Origin: Microbacterium schleiferi
GTDB lineage: Bacteria; Actinomycetota; Actinomycetes; Actinomycetales; Microbacteriaceae
Length of the DNA: 64,000 nt
Reading direction: 5' to 3'
NCBI RefSeq assembly: GCF_020781975.1
Contig: NZ_JAJGNI010000004.1
Coordinates: forward strand, 1 to 64,000
Part shown: positions 17,746 through 26,934 of the stretch, in pieces
Position numbering within the stretch: position 1 is the first letter of the stretch
Layout: each line of letters begins with the position of its first letter
Made by a program: the position numbers and the translations under genes
Notes under the pieces: generated by a model
Told to the model about the DNA's origin: nothing
Seen by the model: the letters and a program-made list of their open reading frames with translations, nothing else
The model's database searches: none

Positions 17746-18747
17746 ATGCCGGTCATCGACAACGCCATCTATGTCGACGGGGTTCGGGTCGAGAGCCCGA
17801 CATCGCTGGAGGAGGCATACCGGCTGCGGCAAGAGCTCCATGGCTTCGCCTGGATCGGGCTGTACCGCCCCACGCCCGAAGAGTGGGACTCGGTGTCGCG
17901 AGAGTTCGACCTCCACCCGCTCGCGGTGGAGGACGGCTCGACAGGGCACCAGCGGGCGAAAGTGGAACGATACGACCGCACGCTGTTCGTCGTGCTGCGG
18001 CCCGCCCGCTACGACGATGCTCGAGAACGGGTGGAGTTCGGCGAGGTTCACCTCTTCGTGGGACACGGCTTCGTGATCAGCATCCGCCTCGCCGAGTCTC
18101 CCGACCTTGCCGCAGTGCGGCAGCGCCTCGAGAGCACACCCGAGCTGCTACGGCTTGGGTCAGAGGCGGTTCTCTACGCGGTCCTCGACCGGGTCGTCGA
18201 TGACTATGAGCCGGTCATCGCGGGAATCGAGAACGACATCGATGAGATCGAAGACCAGCTCTTCGGAGACGCCAACGACGAGTTTCTCTCCCGGCGCATC
18301 TACGAGCTATACGGTGAGGCCGCCGCGTTCGGCCGAGCGGTCCACCCGCTGATCGGAATGATCGAGCGCCTGCGGCGGGGCTACGAGAAGTTCGACGTCG
18401 ATCTGGAACTGCGACGCCATATGCGGGACGTCCTCGACAATGTCACCCGGGTGAGCGAGCGGGTGCAGGCGTCGCAAGCGCTGCTCGACAAGGCACTGAC
18501 GGTTCACTCGGCGCTCGTCGCCCGTCACCACACCGAAGTATCGATGCGTCAGGACGAGCAGGTCAAGAAGATCTCGGGATGGGCGGCGATCATCTTCGCG
18601 CCGAGTCTTATCGCCGGCATCTACGGGATGAACTTCGACGACATGCCCGAGCTTCACTGGCCGTGGGGTTACCCCATGGCGATCGGGATGATGCTCGCCT
18701 TTGCGGGCGGTCTGTACGCGATCTTCCGCGCGCGCAAGTGGCTTTAG
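17746..18747 (+). CDS. corA: CorA magnesium/cobalt channel
   Basis: 333 residues. It has a large cytoplasmic N-terminal domain with long acidic helices (EPVIAGIENDIDEIEDQLFG) and two C-terminal membrane helices separated by the family GMN signature (294-296, YGMNFDDMPEL). It is a pentameric Mg2+ channel in the plasma membrane. GGGAG lies upstream of the ATG. MgtE at 55343 is a second Mg2+ route in the same window. Confidence 0.96.
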   Translation: MPVIDNAIYVDGVRVESPTSLEEAYRLRQELHGFAWIGLYRPTPEEWDSVSREFDLHPLAVEDGSTGHQRAKVERYDRTLFVVLRPARYDDARERVEFGEVHLFVGHGFVISIRLAESPDLAAVRQRLESTPELLRLGSEAVLYAVLDRVVDDYEPVIAGIENDIDEIEDQLFGDANDEFLSRRIYELYGEAAAFGRAVHPLIGMIERLRRGYEKFDVDLELRRHMRDVLDNVTRVSERVQASQALLDKALTVHSALVARHHTEVSMRQDEQVKKISGWAAIIFAPSLIAGIYGMNFDDMPELHWPWGYPMAIGMMLAFAGGLYAIFRARKWL

Positions 18748-18761
18748 GGGCGCATCGCCCC
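18747..18761. terminator. Short hairpin between convergent corA and upp
   Basis: GGGGCG (18747-18752) pairs with CGCCCC (18756-18761) over a 3-base loop at the very end of corA. There is no U-run on either strand, so termination is uncertain. Its position between convergent genes is the main support. Confidence 0.35.
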
Positions 18762-18787
18762 GCCCACGACGGTACTGTCCGGGGCTA

Positions 18788-19420
18788 TCAGACCGTGCCG
18801 TAGAGGCGGTCGCCGGCGTCGCCGAGGCCCGGCACGATGTAACCGCGCTCGTTGAGACGCTCGTCCACGGCGCCGAGCACAAGCGTCACATCTCGACCGT
18901 CGACCTGCTTCTCGATCGCTGCCACCCCTTCAGGGGCTCCGAGCAGGCAGATCGCGGTGACGTCCTGGGCGCCGCGGTCGAAGAGGAAATCGATAGCCAT
19001 CCCCAGGGAGCCGCCGGTCGCGAGCATCGGGTCCAGCACGAAGCACTGCCGGTCGCTCAGATCAGCCGGCAGGCGCTCGGCGTATGTCGTGGGCTCCAGG
19101 GTCTCTTCGTTGCGCACCATGCCGAGGAACCCGACTTCAGCGGTGGGGAGGAGCTTCACCATCCCGTCGAGCATCCCCAGGCCCGCGCGCAGGATCGGAA
19201 CGACGATCGGGCGCGGCTCGCTGATCTTCACACCGGTCGTCTCGGTCACGGGGGTTCGGATGCTGATCTCGGACACCCGGACGTTGCGGGTCGCTTCGTA
19301 GGCCAGCAGAGTCACAAGCTCTTCGGTCAATTGCCGGAAGACCGGGGAGGGTGTGCGCTCGTCCCGGAGGACGGTGAGCTTGTGCGTGATGAGCGGGTGA
19401 TCGGCGACGTGCAAGCGCAT
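18788..19420 (-). CDS. upp: Uracil phosphoribosyltransferase
   Basis: 210 residues, full length. It makes UMP from uracil and PRPP (pyrimidine salvage). The PRPP loop is [17 protein letters not shown], and the C-terminal [12 protein letters not shown] uracil-binding segment is intact. ATG at 19420; TACTCT on the minus strand (19428-19433) lies 7 nt upstream with no Shine-Dalgarno, so it is probably leaderless. It is divergent from tadA with the two -10 elements only four bases apart. Confidence 0.97.
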   Translation of the reverse strand: MRLHVADHPLITHKLTVLRDERTPSPVFRQLTEELVTLLAYEATRNVRVSEISIRTPVTETTGVKISEPRPIVVPILRAGLGMLDGMVKLLPTAEVGFLGMVRNEETLEPTTYAERLPADLSDRQCFVLDPMLATGGSLGMAIDFLFDRGAQDVTAICLLGAPEGVAAIEKQVDGRDVTLVLGAVDERLNERGYIVPGLGDAGDRLYGTV

Positions 19421-19449
19421 ACGCCTCAGAGTAGTCCTAGGCTCGTGGC

Positions 19450-19917
19450 GTGACCCACGCTGACACCGACCGCTCCGCGATGGGCCGCGCGCTCGAGCTG
19501 GCCCGGGAGGCCGGGCACACGGGCGAGGTTCCGGTCGGTGCGGTGGTCATCGACGAGACCGGGGCGATCATCGGGGAGGGTCGAAATCGCCGCGAGGCGA
19601 CGACCGATCCGACAGCTCATGCCGAGGTCGTCGCGTTGCGCGCTGCAGCCCGGGCACGCGGGTCCTGGAACCTGGAGGGATGCACCCTGGTCGTCACGCT
19701 CGAGCCATGTCTCATGTGTGCCGGCGCCCTGCTCCAGGCGCACGTTTCTCGGCTGGTCTACGGTGCGTGGGACGACAAGGCGGGAGCTGCCGGATCGCTC
19801 TACGACGTCGTGCGGGATCGTCGGCTCCCGGTTCGCGCGGAAGTGATCGCGGGGGTCGAGGCTGATGCGGCGGCATCCGTGCTGCGCGACTTCTTCGCCG
19901 TTCGCCGCGACTCCTGA
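19450..19917 (+). CDS. tadA: tRNA-specific adenosine deaminase
   Basis: 155 residues. Zinc cytidine-deaminase fold with H57-A-E59 and the PC87LMC90 zinc ligands. It deaminates A34 to inosine in tRNA-Arg(ACG), which is needed to read CGU/CGC/CGA codons. GTG start 6 nt after TAGGCT (19438-19443), so probably leaderless. The 94 bases after the stop contain no tRNA that I can fold. Confidence 0.95.
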   Translation: MTHADTDRSAMGRALELAREAGHTGEVPVGAVVIDETGAIIGEGRNRREATTDPTAHAEVVALRAAARARGSWNLEGCTLVVTLEPCLMCAGALLQAHVSRLVYGAWDDKAGAAGSLYDVVRDRRLPVRAEVIAGVEADAAASVLRDFFAVRRDS

Positions 19918-20011
19918 CCCGGCTTCGGCGTCGCTAACTCCTCAATTTTGGTCGGGCTCGCCCGAAGCAGACCGTTCTTTGAGCAGTTCGCGACGGTGGG
20001 CGCGGGCGAGG

Positions 20012-20941
20012 CTAGCGGGGCAGGTGAGGGAGGATCTCGGTTCCGAGCTCGTCGAGCTGGTCGAGGTCGGTCAGATCGACCTGCTGGAAGTAGATGCGGC
20101 TTGCCCCCAGTGCGGCAAGGCGCTCGACTTTCGGGATGATCTCTTCCGCACCGCCGAAGAACATCGCCGCGCCCTCGTTGCCGTCCCTCTCCCGGCCGAT
20201 CGCGGCCAGACGTCGGTCGAGAGTGGCGTCGTCGCGGCCGACCACGGTGGGAAGTGCCACCGAGAGCTTGAGTGAATCCGGCTGCCGCCCGGCGTCGACG
20301 CACGCCTGACGCACGCGTTCGAACGCGTCGGCAACCTTATCCTCGGGTTGGAAACCGATGTTGAACTCGGTGGCGAACCGTGCGGCCAGGGCGGGGGTGC
20401 GCCGTTGCCCGCCACCGCCGATGATCACGGGCACCTGCGGTTGCACGGGCTTGGGAAGTGCCGGCGACTGGGTCAGACGGTAGGCGGTGCCCTGGTGGTC
20501 GAACGTCTGCCCCTCGGCTGTTGCCCACAGGCCGGTCATCACCTCGAGTTGCTCTTCGAACAGGTCGAAGCGCCTCGGTGGGAACGGGATGCCGTAGGCC
20601 TCGTGCTCGCGCTCGAACCATCCGGCTCCGAGTCCGAGCTCGGCGCGGCCTCCCGACATCTCGTCGACCTGTGCGACCTGAATGGCGAGGATGCCGGGGT
20701 GACGGAAGGTCACCGGCGAGACGAGCGTGCCCAGGCGTACCCTCTCGGTCTCCCGAGCGAGCCCAGCAAGGGTAGTCCAGGCATCCGTCGGGCCGGGAAG
20801 CGGGTCGCCGGCGCCCATCGCGAGGTAGTGGTCGGAGCGGAACCACCCGGCGAATCCGAGCCGCTCTGTGGCCTGGGCGCTCGCCAGCTGCTGCGCATAC
20901 GAGAAGCCCTGTTGTGGTTCGGTGAAGACGCAGTACTCCAT
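20012..20941 (-). CDS. LLM-class (F420/FMN-type) oxidoreductase
   Basis: 309 residues, a luciferase-like TIM barrel: FAGWFRSDHYL, VRLGTLVSPVTFRHP, ELGLGAGWFEREHEAYGIPFPP and PVIIGGGGQRRTPALAARFA are characteristic of actinobacterial F420-dependent members. The actual cofactor (F420 or FMN) and substrate cannot be fixed by sequence alone. The ATG at 20941 follows AAAGGA at 5 nt; five extra upstream codons to 20956 are less likely. A second LLM protein is at 47127. Confidence 0.85.
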   Translation of the reverse strand: MEYCVFTEPQQGFSYAQQLASAQATERLGFAGWFRSDHYLAMGAGDPLPGPTDAWTTLAGLARETERVRLGTLVSPVTFRHPGILAIQVAQVDEMSGGRAELGLGAGWFEREHEAYGIPFPPRRFDLFEEQLEVMTGLWATAEGQTFDHQGTAYRLTQSPALPKPVQPQVPVIIGGGGQRRTPALAARFATEFNIGFQPEDKVADAFERVRQACVDAGRQPDSLKLSVALPTVVGRDDATLDRRLAAIGRERDGNEGAAMFFGGAEEIIPKVERLAALGASRIYFQQVDLTDLDQLDELGTEILPHLPR

Positions 20942-20952
20942 GGTGTCCTTTC

Positions 20953-21936
20953 TCAACGGCGGGCGTCGTTCGCGTCGGATGCGGACACCCCTGCCGTCCC
21001 GGCATCCGTGTCGGTTTCGGTCGGGGCATGGTAGATGTCGGGCTCGAGGTAGATCACCCGAGCGATCGGGACGACGTCGCGGATCCGAGCCTCAATAGCG
21101 TCGATGTCGGCAGTTACCTCGCCGAGCGTCTTGTCGGAGGCGAACCCGAGCTTGCCCGCGACCATGAGTTCATCGGGGCCGAGGTAGAGGGTTTTCAGGT
21201 GGATGAGCCGTTCGATCTCGTCGCCGCCCTCGATCGCGGTGACGATGCGGTCTCGATCCGCGCGCGTGGCGCCTTCGCCGACGAGCAGGCTCTTCGTCTC
21301 GATGCCGAGCGTGACAGCGACCAGGATCAGGAGCGTGCCGATCATGAGCGTGCCGATGGCGTCGTAGACCGGATTGCCGGTCAGCCATGACATCCCGACT
21401 CCGAAGAGGGCGAAGACGAGGCCGGTCAATGCCGCCACGTCCTCGAGCAGCACGACCGGCAGCTCCGGAGCCTTCGCATGGCGAACGAACGAGACCCAGG
21501 ACTGCCCCTTGGTGCGCACGAGGTTGCTCTCGTGAATCGCCGTGCGCAGCGAGTACGACTCGAGGCCGATTGCGATGAACAGAACGAGAACGGGCAGCCA
21601 GACGTTCTCGAGTTCGTGGGGATGCGTGAGCTTGTCGACGCCTTCGTAGATCGAGAAGAGTCCACCGACCGAGAACAGGATGATCGAGACGACGAAGGCG
21701 TACACGTAGCGCTCGCGGCCGTAGCCGAACGGATGCTCGGCGTCGGCTGCTCGTCGGGACTGGCGACCCCCGAGCAGGAGCAAGAGTTGGTTGCCCGAAT
21801 CGGCTACCGAGTGGATCGCTTCGGCGAGCATCGAGGCCGATCCCGAGAAGAACCACGCCGCGAACTTCGACAGGGCGATCCCCATGTTCGCGAGGAACGC
21901 CGCAATGATGGCGCGATTGCCGCCCGATGCACTCAT
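20953..21936 (-). CDS. Cation diffusion facilitator (CDF) metal exporter
   Basis: 327 residues. It has an N-terminal membrane domain of about six helices with metal-site signature HSVADSGNQ in TM2, an interior G-rich ADAEHPFGYGRERY loop, and a C-terminal cytoplasmic ferredoxin-like domain (ADIDAIEARIRDVVP). It exports divalent metals (Zn, Fe, Co or Mn) against protons. The true start is 21936: minus-strand TAGACT (21944-21949) lies 7 nt upstream. The frame open to 22221 is a shadow of the hydrolase gene. Confidence 0.9.
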   Translation of the reverse strand: MSASGGNRAIIAAFLANMGIALSKFAAWFFSGSASMLAEAIHSVADSGNQLLLLLGGRQSRRAADAEHPFGYGRERYVYAFVVSIILFSVGGLFSIYEGVDKLTHPHELENVWLPVLVLFIAIGLESYSLRTAIHESNLVRTKGQSWVSFVRHAKAPELPVVLLEDVAALTGLVFALFGVGMSWLTGNPVYDAIGTLMIGTLLILVAVTLGIETKSLLVGEGATRADRDRIVTAIEGGDEIERLIHLKTLYLGPDELMVAGKLGFASDKTLGEVTADIDAIEARIRDVVPIARVIYLEPDIYHAPTETDTDAGTAGVSASDANDARR

Positions 21937-21977
21937 GAGCGGGAGTCTAGGCCCGCTCGGTGTCGGGTTAGCGCGGC

Positions 21978-23090
21978 TCAGTCGGCCGAGCGCAGGATGA
22001 TCGTCTCGGTTGCAGGGAGCGAGGTCGGGGGCTGCCCGATGTAGCCGATGACCTGCAGCAGTGCATGGCGGAACTCCACCGGACGCTCCAGGTGGGGCGA
22101 GTGGCCCACGCCCTCCAGGCTCAGCTCTTCGACGTGGCCGCCGGCTGCGGCGTAAGCCTCGAGCACGTCCCGGGTCTGCGAGACCATCTGTTGGGCGGGG
22201 GCGACATCCTCCCCGGGCCATCCCGGGATGATGCCGAGAGCGCCGAGGTGGTTGAGGTCGTAGAACGAGGCATCCGACACGATGGCGTCAGCGGTGCCGT
22301 GCACCCAGAGGATCGGCGGTTTGGGTTCGAGCTCCACGATCGACGCGGTGTTGAAGTACTTCGGTGCCATCGTGTTGAGAACGCCCACGGTTCCAGCGGC
22401 GAAGCCGGGCCAGTTCTCGCTCGGCACGCCGTCGCCGGGGTAGTTGCCGGATGCCGTGGATGTCGTGAGCATCGAGGCAACCCAGACATCCTCGTTCTCG
22501 CTGCTGTACCCGGGGGCGACGTAGCCCGAGCGGAAGACGCTGCGGGGCGAGGTCTGTGCCTCGTCGCTCGTGTCGCCCGCGTTGAGCCGCTCGACGAAGT
22601 CCGGGTTGCCCCCTCCGCCGCCGGTGCCGGCGTCGTCGTCGGTCAGGCGGCTGCCATCGCGGCGGGTGCCGCCGAAGCCGTAGGGCGAGACCGGGGCCTG
22701 CAGCGTGAGACTGAGGACAGGGTGGTCTAGCGCGTATTGCATCACGACCCCGCCGCCCATCGACCAGCCCACGAAGTGTGCGGTCGGAAGACCCAGAGCC
22801 TCCATCGTCGCGAAGACGTCGTCGCTGAAATCGCGGACGCCGCGGGTGGCATCCACCGGCAGGTTCTCGGTGCCCCCGAAGCCGCGCAGATCGATGGCGA
22901 TGACGCGGAGGTCAGACGGCAGATCCTGCATGATCTCCTGCCAGAACAGGGCCGAAGACACATTGCCGTGCACGAACACGACGGTTCGATCGGTGGGTGT
23001 CGCGGGGTCGTCCCCGCTGCGTTCCAGGATGTTCACGGCGAGTCGGGGAGTCTCGATCGTGCGGGAGACGATGCCGTCGAAAAGGGTCAT
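21978..23090 (-). CDS. Alpha/beta-fold hydrolase
   Basis: 370 residues. FVHGNVSSALFW (oxyanion region), the nucleophile elbow GWSMGGGV and a late LEGVGHSPHLERP His motif give a Ser-Asp-His hydrolase. A long cap insertion sits between residues about 150 and 260. There is no signal peptide. AAGGA lies 6 nt before the ATG at 23090, which decides against the longer frame to 23192. Substrate unknown; possibly an ester or epoxide. Confidence 0.85.
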   Translation of the reverse strand: MTLFDGIVSRTIETPRLAVNILERSGDDPATPTDRTVVFVHGNVSSALFWQEIMQDLPSDLRVIAIDLRGFGGTENLPVDATRGVRDFSDDVFATMEALGLPTAHFVGWSMGGGVVMQYALDHPVLSLTLQAPVSPYGFGGTRRDGSRLTDDDAGTGGGGGNPDFVERLNAGDTSDEAQTSPRSVFRSGYVAPGYSSENEDVWVASMLTTSTASGNYPGDGVPSENWPGFAAGTVGVLNTMAPKYFNTASIVELEPKPPILWVHGTADAIVSDASFYDLNHLGALGIIPGWPGEDVAPAQQMVSQTRDVLEAYAAAGGHVEELSLEGVGHSPHLERPVEFRHALLQVIGYIGQPPTSLPATETIILRSAD

Positions 23091-23249
23091 ATCGGATCCT
23101 TGGTTCTCGAGTGACTCTGGTTCGGGAGTGACCCAGGCCGGTGGGACGCGGACGTTGCGCCGACTCCTCCGACGATAGCTCGCTCTCACCACGGGGAGGG
23201 ATACGCCGAGCGTGAAAATTGGCAGAACGTGCGCGCCTAGGATGACGCC

Positions 23250-24089
23250 ATGGCCTCCTCTACACCTTCTCTCGTCGTCGCCGTCCTCGGAGCTGGTTCG
23301 ATGGGGGGTGCGGTCGCGCGCGGCGTCGCCGCATCCGGCACAGCAGGCGTCATCGCGACCAACCGCTCGGGGCAGAAAGCCGCCCTCCTCTCCGACATCC
23401 CGGGTATCCGCAGCTACGCGCTTGATGAGTACCCGGAGCGCAACCGCCTGTCGGCCGCCGAAGCCGACGTGATCCTCATCGGCGTCAAGCCCGCGATGGT
23501 CCCCGACCTGCTCCGCGAGATCGCTCCCTCGCTGCGCCCCGGGGCGATCGTCGTGAGTCTGGCGGCAGGGGTGACGACAGCGACCTACGAGGCGCTTCTT
23601 CCCGAAGGGGTTGCTGTGCTGCGATCCATGCCGAACACGCCGGCACTGGTGGGTCAGGCCGTCACGGGACTCGCAGTCGGCTCGCGCGCGAGCGACGCGG
23701 ACCGCGCGACAGTGCGTGCCCTGTTCGAAACCGTCGGCGTCGTCGTAGACCTCGACGAGGAGCAGATCGATGCGCTGGGCACCATCTCAGGGTCGGGGCC
23801 GGCGTACGTGTACCTCCTCATCGAGGAACTCGCCCGTGCAGCCGAGAGCAAGGGCTTCTCTTCCGACCAGGCGCGGCTGCTCGTCGAGCAGACCTTCATC
23901 GGCGCGTGCGCGCTGCTCGAGGCATCCGGCGAGGACCCGAGGGAGTTGCGCCGCCAGGTGACCAGCCCGAATGGCACGACAGAGCGGGCGATCGCCGTGC
24001 TCCAGGATGCCGACCTGGGTGCGCTCTTCGGACGGGCGACGGATGCCGCGCTCGTGCGCTCGCGGGAACTCGCCGCCGGAGCTTCCTGA
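23250..24089 (+). CDS. proC: Pyrroline-5-carboxylate reductase
   Basis: 279 residues. NAD(P)H Rossmann motif VLGAGSMGGAVARG near residue 10, ILIGVKPAMVPDLL, the MPNTPALVG signature and the C-terminal GSGPAYVYLLIEEL helix are all present. It catalyses the last step of proline synthesis. ATG 6 nt after TAGGAT (23238-23243); probably leaderless. It stands alone, not in a proline operon. Confidence 0.95.
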   Translation: MASSTPSLVVAVLGAGSMGGAVARGVAASGTAGVIATNRSGQKAALLSDIPGIRSYALDEYPERNRLSAAEADVILIGVKPAMVPDLLREIAPSLRPGAIVVSLAAGVTTATYEALLPEGVAVLRSMPNTPALVGQAVTGLAVGSRASDADRATVRALFETVGVVVDLDEEQIDALGTISGSGPAYVYLLIEELARAAESKGFSSDQARLLVEQTFIGACALLEASGEDPRELRRQVTSPNGTTERAIAVLQDADLGALFGRATDAALVRSRELAAGAS

Positions 24090-24167
24090 CACCGCGGTCC
24101 CGACAAGAACGGGTGTACCGGGGCAATCCCGCGCGGCGGGTGTGGCACCGGCGTATGCTTCTCGTTC

Positions 24168-25535
24168 GTGACTTCCCGCGCGGCGTTGACGTCGTCGACG
24201 CGACGAGGCTGGTGGCGACCCCACCCGGCCCAGGCGATCGTGTTCGGCTTTGCCGGTGCGATCCTTGCCGGCACGGCTCTGCTGCTTCTGCCGTTCTCGG
24301 CGGCTGACGGCCGGTCCACGGGCATCGTCGACGCCCTGTTCACCGCCACCTCAGCGGTGTGTGTGACCGGACTCACCGTCCTCGACACCGCCACACATTG
24401 GAGCGGCTTCGGCCTCGCCGTGATCATGCTGCTCATCCAGCTGGGTGGCCTCGGGATCATGATCTTCGCCTCGCTCGTCGGACTGCTCATCGCGCGGAGA
24501 TTCAGCATGCGCGCGCGGATGACGGCGGCGGTCGAAGCGCGAGCCCTCTCGACCCGGGACGTGAAGGGGCTGGTCCGCGGGATCGTGCTCATGTCCCTGA
24601 CGATCGAAGCCGTTGTGTTCGCGTTCCTGTTCCCGCGGTTTCTGTTCGAGTACGACTACGGAATCGGGGAGGCAGCCTGGCACGCCCTTTTCCACTCGGT
24701 CTCATCGTTCAACAACGCCGGATTCGCCCTCTACAGTGACAATCTGATCCCGTTCGCCGCTGACCCTTTCATCGTGCTGCCGATCTGCGGCGCCGTGATC
24801 CTGGGGGGTCTCGGCTTCCCCGTTCTGCTGCAGCTGCGCAAGGAATTCCGAAAGCCCCTGCACTGGAGCATGAACACGCGGATCATGCTGTGGGGCACCG
24901 TCGTCCTTCTCGTGGCGGGGACCGTCTACATCACCGCGCTGGAATGGTCCAACGACCGAACCTTCGGCACCTACCCGCCGGCCGATCGCATCCTCATGGG
25001 GTTCTTCCACGCCGTTCAAACCCGCACCGCCGGATTCAACTCCGTGGACATCGGCCAGATGCACGATGAGACCTGGCTCGGGATGGACGTCTTGATGTTC
25101 ATCGGAGGCGGGCCTGCCGGCACCGCGGGTGGCATCAAGGTGACGACCTTCGCGGTGTTGTTCTTCATCATGTGGACCGAGCTGCGCGGCGAGGCGGCAG
25201 TCAACATCTTCGGCAAGCGCCTCTCGCGCGCCGTGCACCGGCAGGCGATCACGGTGGTGCTCGTCGCGCTCGGTGCTGTCATGACCGGCACCATCACCCT
25301 CATGATCATGACGGGCGACGGCCTCGATGAGGTCCTCTTCGAATCGATCTCCGCTTTCGCCACGGTGGGGCTCAGTACCGGGATCACCGCCGACCTCCCG
25401 CCCGGCGGCGATATCGTCCTCATCATCCTCATGTTCCTCGGTCGCCTCGGCCCGCTCACCCTCGGATCGGCGCTCGCGCTGCGCGAGCGGCGCATCCTGT
25501 ACGAACTCCCCAAGGAAAGGCCTGCAATTGGCTAG
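24168..25535 (+). CDS. ktrB: Potassium uptake channel subunit KtrB/TrkH-type (copy 1)
   Basis: 455 residues, a four-repeat K+ transporter of the Trk/Ktr/HKT fold. Selectivity-loop motifs are visible: SAVCVTGLTV (repeat 1), SSFNNAGFALY (2), RTAGFNSVD (3) and FATVGLSTGI (4), each with the key Gly. The cytoplasmic PAGTAGGIKVTTFA segment is conserved. GTG start 8 nt after TATGCT (24154-24159). It overlaps the KtrA start by 8 nt, so the pair is co-translated. Na+ or H+ coupling is unknown. Confidence 0.93.
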   Translation: MTSRAALTSSTRRGWWRPHPAQAIVFGFAGAILAGTALLLLPFSAADGRSTGIVDALFTATSAVCVTGLTVLDTATHWSGFGLAVIMLLIQLGGLGIMIFASLVGLLIARRFSMRARMTAAVEARALSTRDVKGLVRGIVLMSLTIEAVVFAFLFPRFLFEYDYGIGEAAWHALFHSVSSFNNAGFALYSDNLIPFAADPFIVLPICGAVILGGLGFPVLLQLRKEFRKPLHWSMNTRIMLWGTVVLLVAGTVYITALEWSNDRTFGTYPPADRILMGFFHAVQTRTAGFNSVDIGQMHDETWLGMDVLMFIGGGPAGTAGGIKVTTFAVLFFIMWTELRGEAAVNIFGKRLSRAVHRQAITVVLVALGAVMTGTITLMIMTGDGLDEVLFESISAFATVGLSTGITADLPPGGDIVLIILMFLGRLGPLTLGSALALRERRILYELPKERPAIG

Positions 25536-26223
25536 GTTCGCTCTGTTCGCCGATTCGTCCCGCCGCATCGCCGAGGCAGACTCGGTGGCGGTCATCGGCC
25601 TCGGTCGTTTCGGCAGCTCGCTCGCGAAGGAACTGATGGCGGCCGGAACCGAGGTACTCGGCATCGACACGGATGAGGATCTCGTCCAATCCCACAACGG
25701 TGAGCTCACCCAGGTCGTGCGTGCTGACTCGACCAAAGAGGAGGTGCTGCGCCAGCTTGCCGTCGACGAGTTCGATCGCGTTGTGATCGCGATCGGTCAG
25801 GACCTCAAGGCATCCATCCTCACGGCATCCCTACTCATCCAGCTCAAGGTCCCGGTGATCTGGGCCAAGGCCGTTGACGACCAGCACGGCCGCATCCTGG
25901 AGCAACTCGGCGTGCACCGGGTCATCTATCCCGAAAAGGACATGGGCAGGCGCGTGGCCCACCTCGTTCGCGGAGCCGCCAAGGACTACCTCGAAATCGA
26001 GCCGGGCTATTCACTCGCCAAGATCACGACGCCCGATCTGATCGTGGGCATCCCGCTCGGCCAGACAGTTCTTCGTCGCAAGCACGGCGTAACCGTGACC
26101 GCCTTCAAGCACGCCGGGGAAACGTGGCTCAACGCCGACAACGAGACGGTGCTCGCTCACGGAGACAGCATCCTGATCGTCGGACCGACCGACCGGGTCG
26201 AGGCCTTCGCCCAGCTGCGCTAA
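25528..26223 (+). CDS. ktrA: Potassium uptake regulatory subunit KtrA/TrkA-type (copy 1)
   Basis: 231 residues. An RCK_N Rossmann domain (VIGLGRFGSSLAKEL, then GIDTDEDLVQ) is followed by an RCK_C domain from about residue 140. It forms a cytoplasmic octameric ring that gates KtrB in response to ATP/ADP. The start is a rare TTG at 25528, placed by GGAAAGG 7 nt upstream, inside the end of ktrB. The same arrangement is repeated in copy 2. Confidence 0.92.
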   Translation: MARFALFADSSRRIAEADSVAVIGLGRFGSSLAKELMAAGTEVLGIDTDEDLVQSHNGELTQVVRADSTKEEVLRQLAVDEFDRVVIAIGQDLKASILTASLLIQLKVPVIWAKAVDDQHGRILEQLGVHRVIYPEKDMGRRVAHLVRGAAKDYLEIEPGYSLAKITTPDLIVGIPLGQTVLRRKHGVTVTAFKHAGETWLNADNETVLAHGDSILIVGPTDRVEAFAQLR

Positions 26224-26262
26224 GTCCTCGGGCGCGCAGTGTTCTGGTGCGGATGCGCAGGT

Positions 26263-26934
26263 CTAGCGGTCGAGGGCGGCGAAGCGCTCGATGTCGCTGT
26301 TCGTGCCCGACACGATGATGAGGTCGTGGTTGGTCACCACCGTGTTCGCCTCCGCGTAACGGAAGGGCTTGCCGGGGCTCTTCACGCCGACCACCGTGAC
26401 GTTGTACTTCGAGCGCACTCCCGACTCGTTGAGACCTACGCCGCGGATGAACTTCGGCGGGTACATCTTGGCGAGCACGAAATCGTCGTCGAAACGGATG
26501 AAGTCCAGCATCCGTCCGCTCACGAGGTGGGCGACGCGCTCGCCGGCCTCCCGCTCGGGATAGATGACGTGGTTCGCTCCCACACGAGCGAGGATCTTGC
26601 CGTGCGACTGGGATACCGCTTTCGCCCAGATCTGCGGCACCTTCAGGTCGACGAGGTTAGCGGTGATGAGCACTGACGCCTCGATCGAGGAACCCACGGC
26701 GACGACCGCCACCTGAAACTCCTGGGCGCCGATCTGCTTGAGTGCGTCGATGTTGCGCGCATCTGCCTGCACGGTGTGTGTGACCCGCTCCGACCACTTC
26801 TGGACGAGCTCGAGGCTCTCGTCGATCGCGAGAACCTCGCGCTCGAGACGGTCGAGCTCGCCGGCGCAGGCGGCGCCGAACCGTCCGAGCCCGATGACGA
26901 GAACGGGGGAGTCGCTTCGGATGCGCTCAACCAA
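26263..26934 (-). CDS. ktrA: Potassium uptake regulatory subunit KtrA/TrkA-type (copy 2)
   Basis: About 223 residues, RCK_N (VLVIGLGRFGAACAGEL, AIDESLELVQ) plus RCK_C. It is clearly paralogous to copy 1: both contain KVP-x-IWAKAV and ANHVIYPE or HRVIYPE. Two adjacent TTG codons (26937 and 26934) can start it. The second has GGAAAGG at 7 nt, matching copy 1, so I use it. It overlaps the end of ktrB copy 2 by about 8 nt and converges with copy 1 across only 39 nt. Confidence 0.9.
   Translation of the reverse strand: MVERIRSDSPVLVIGLGRFGAACAGELDRLEREVLAIDESLELVQKWSERVTHTVQADARNIDALKQIGAQEFQVAVVAVGSSIEASVLITANLVDLKVPQIWAKAVSQSHGKILARVGANHVIYPEREAGERVAHLVSGRMLDFIRFDDDFVLAKMYPPKFIRGVGLNESGVRSKYNVTVVGVKSPGKPFRYAEANTVVTNHDLIIVSGTNSDIERFAALDR

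Noticed and set aside
19918..20011. Possible tRNA or small RNA between tadA and the LLM gene
   Set aside because: Only a loose CTTCGG/CCGAAG pairing is visible; no cloverleaf, TψC arm or CCA-end could be built.
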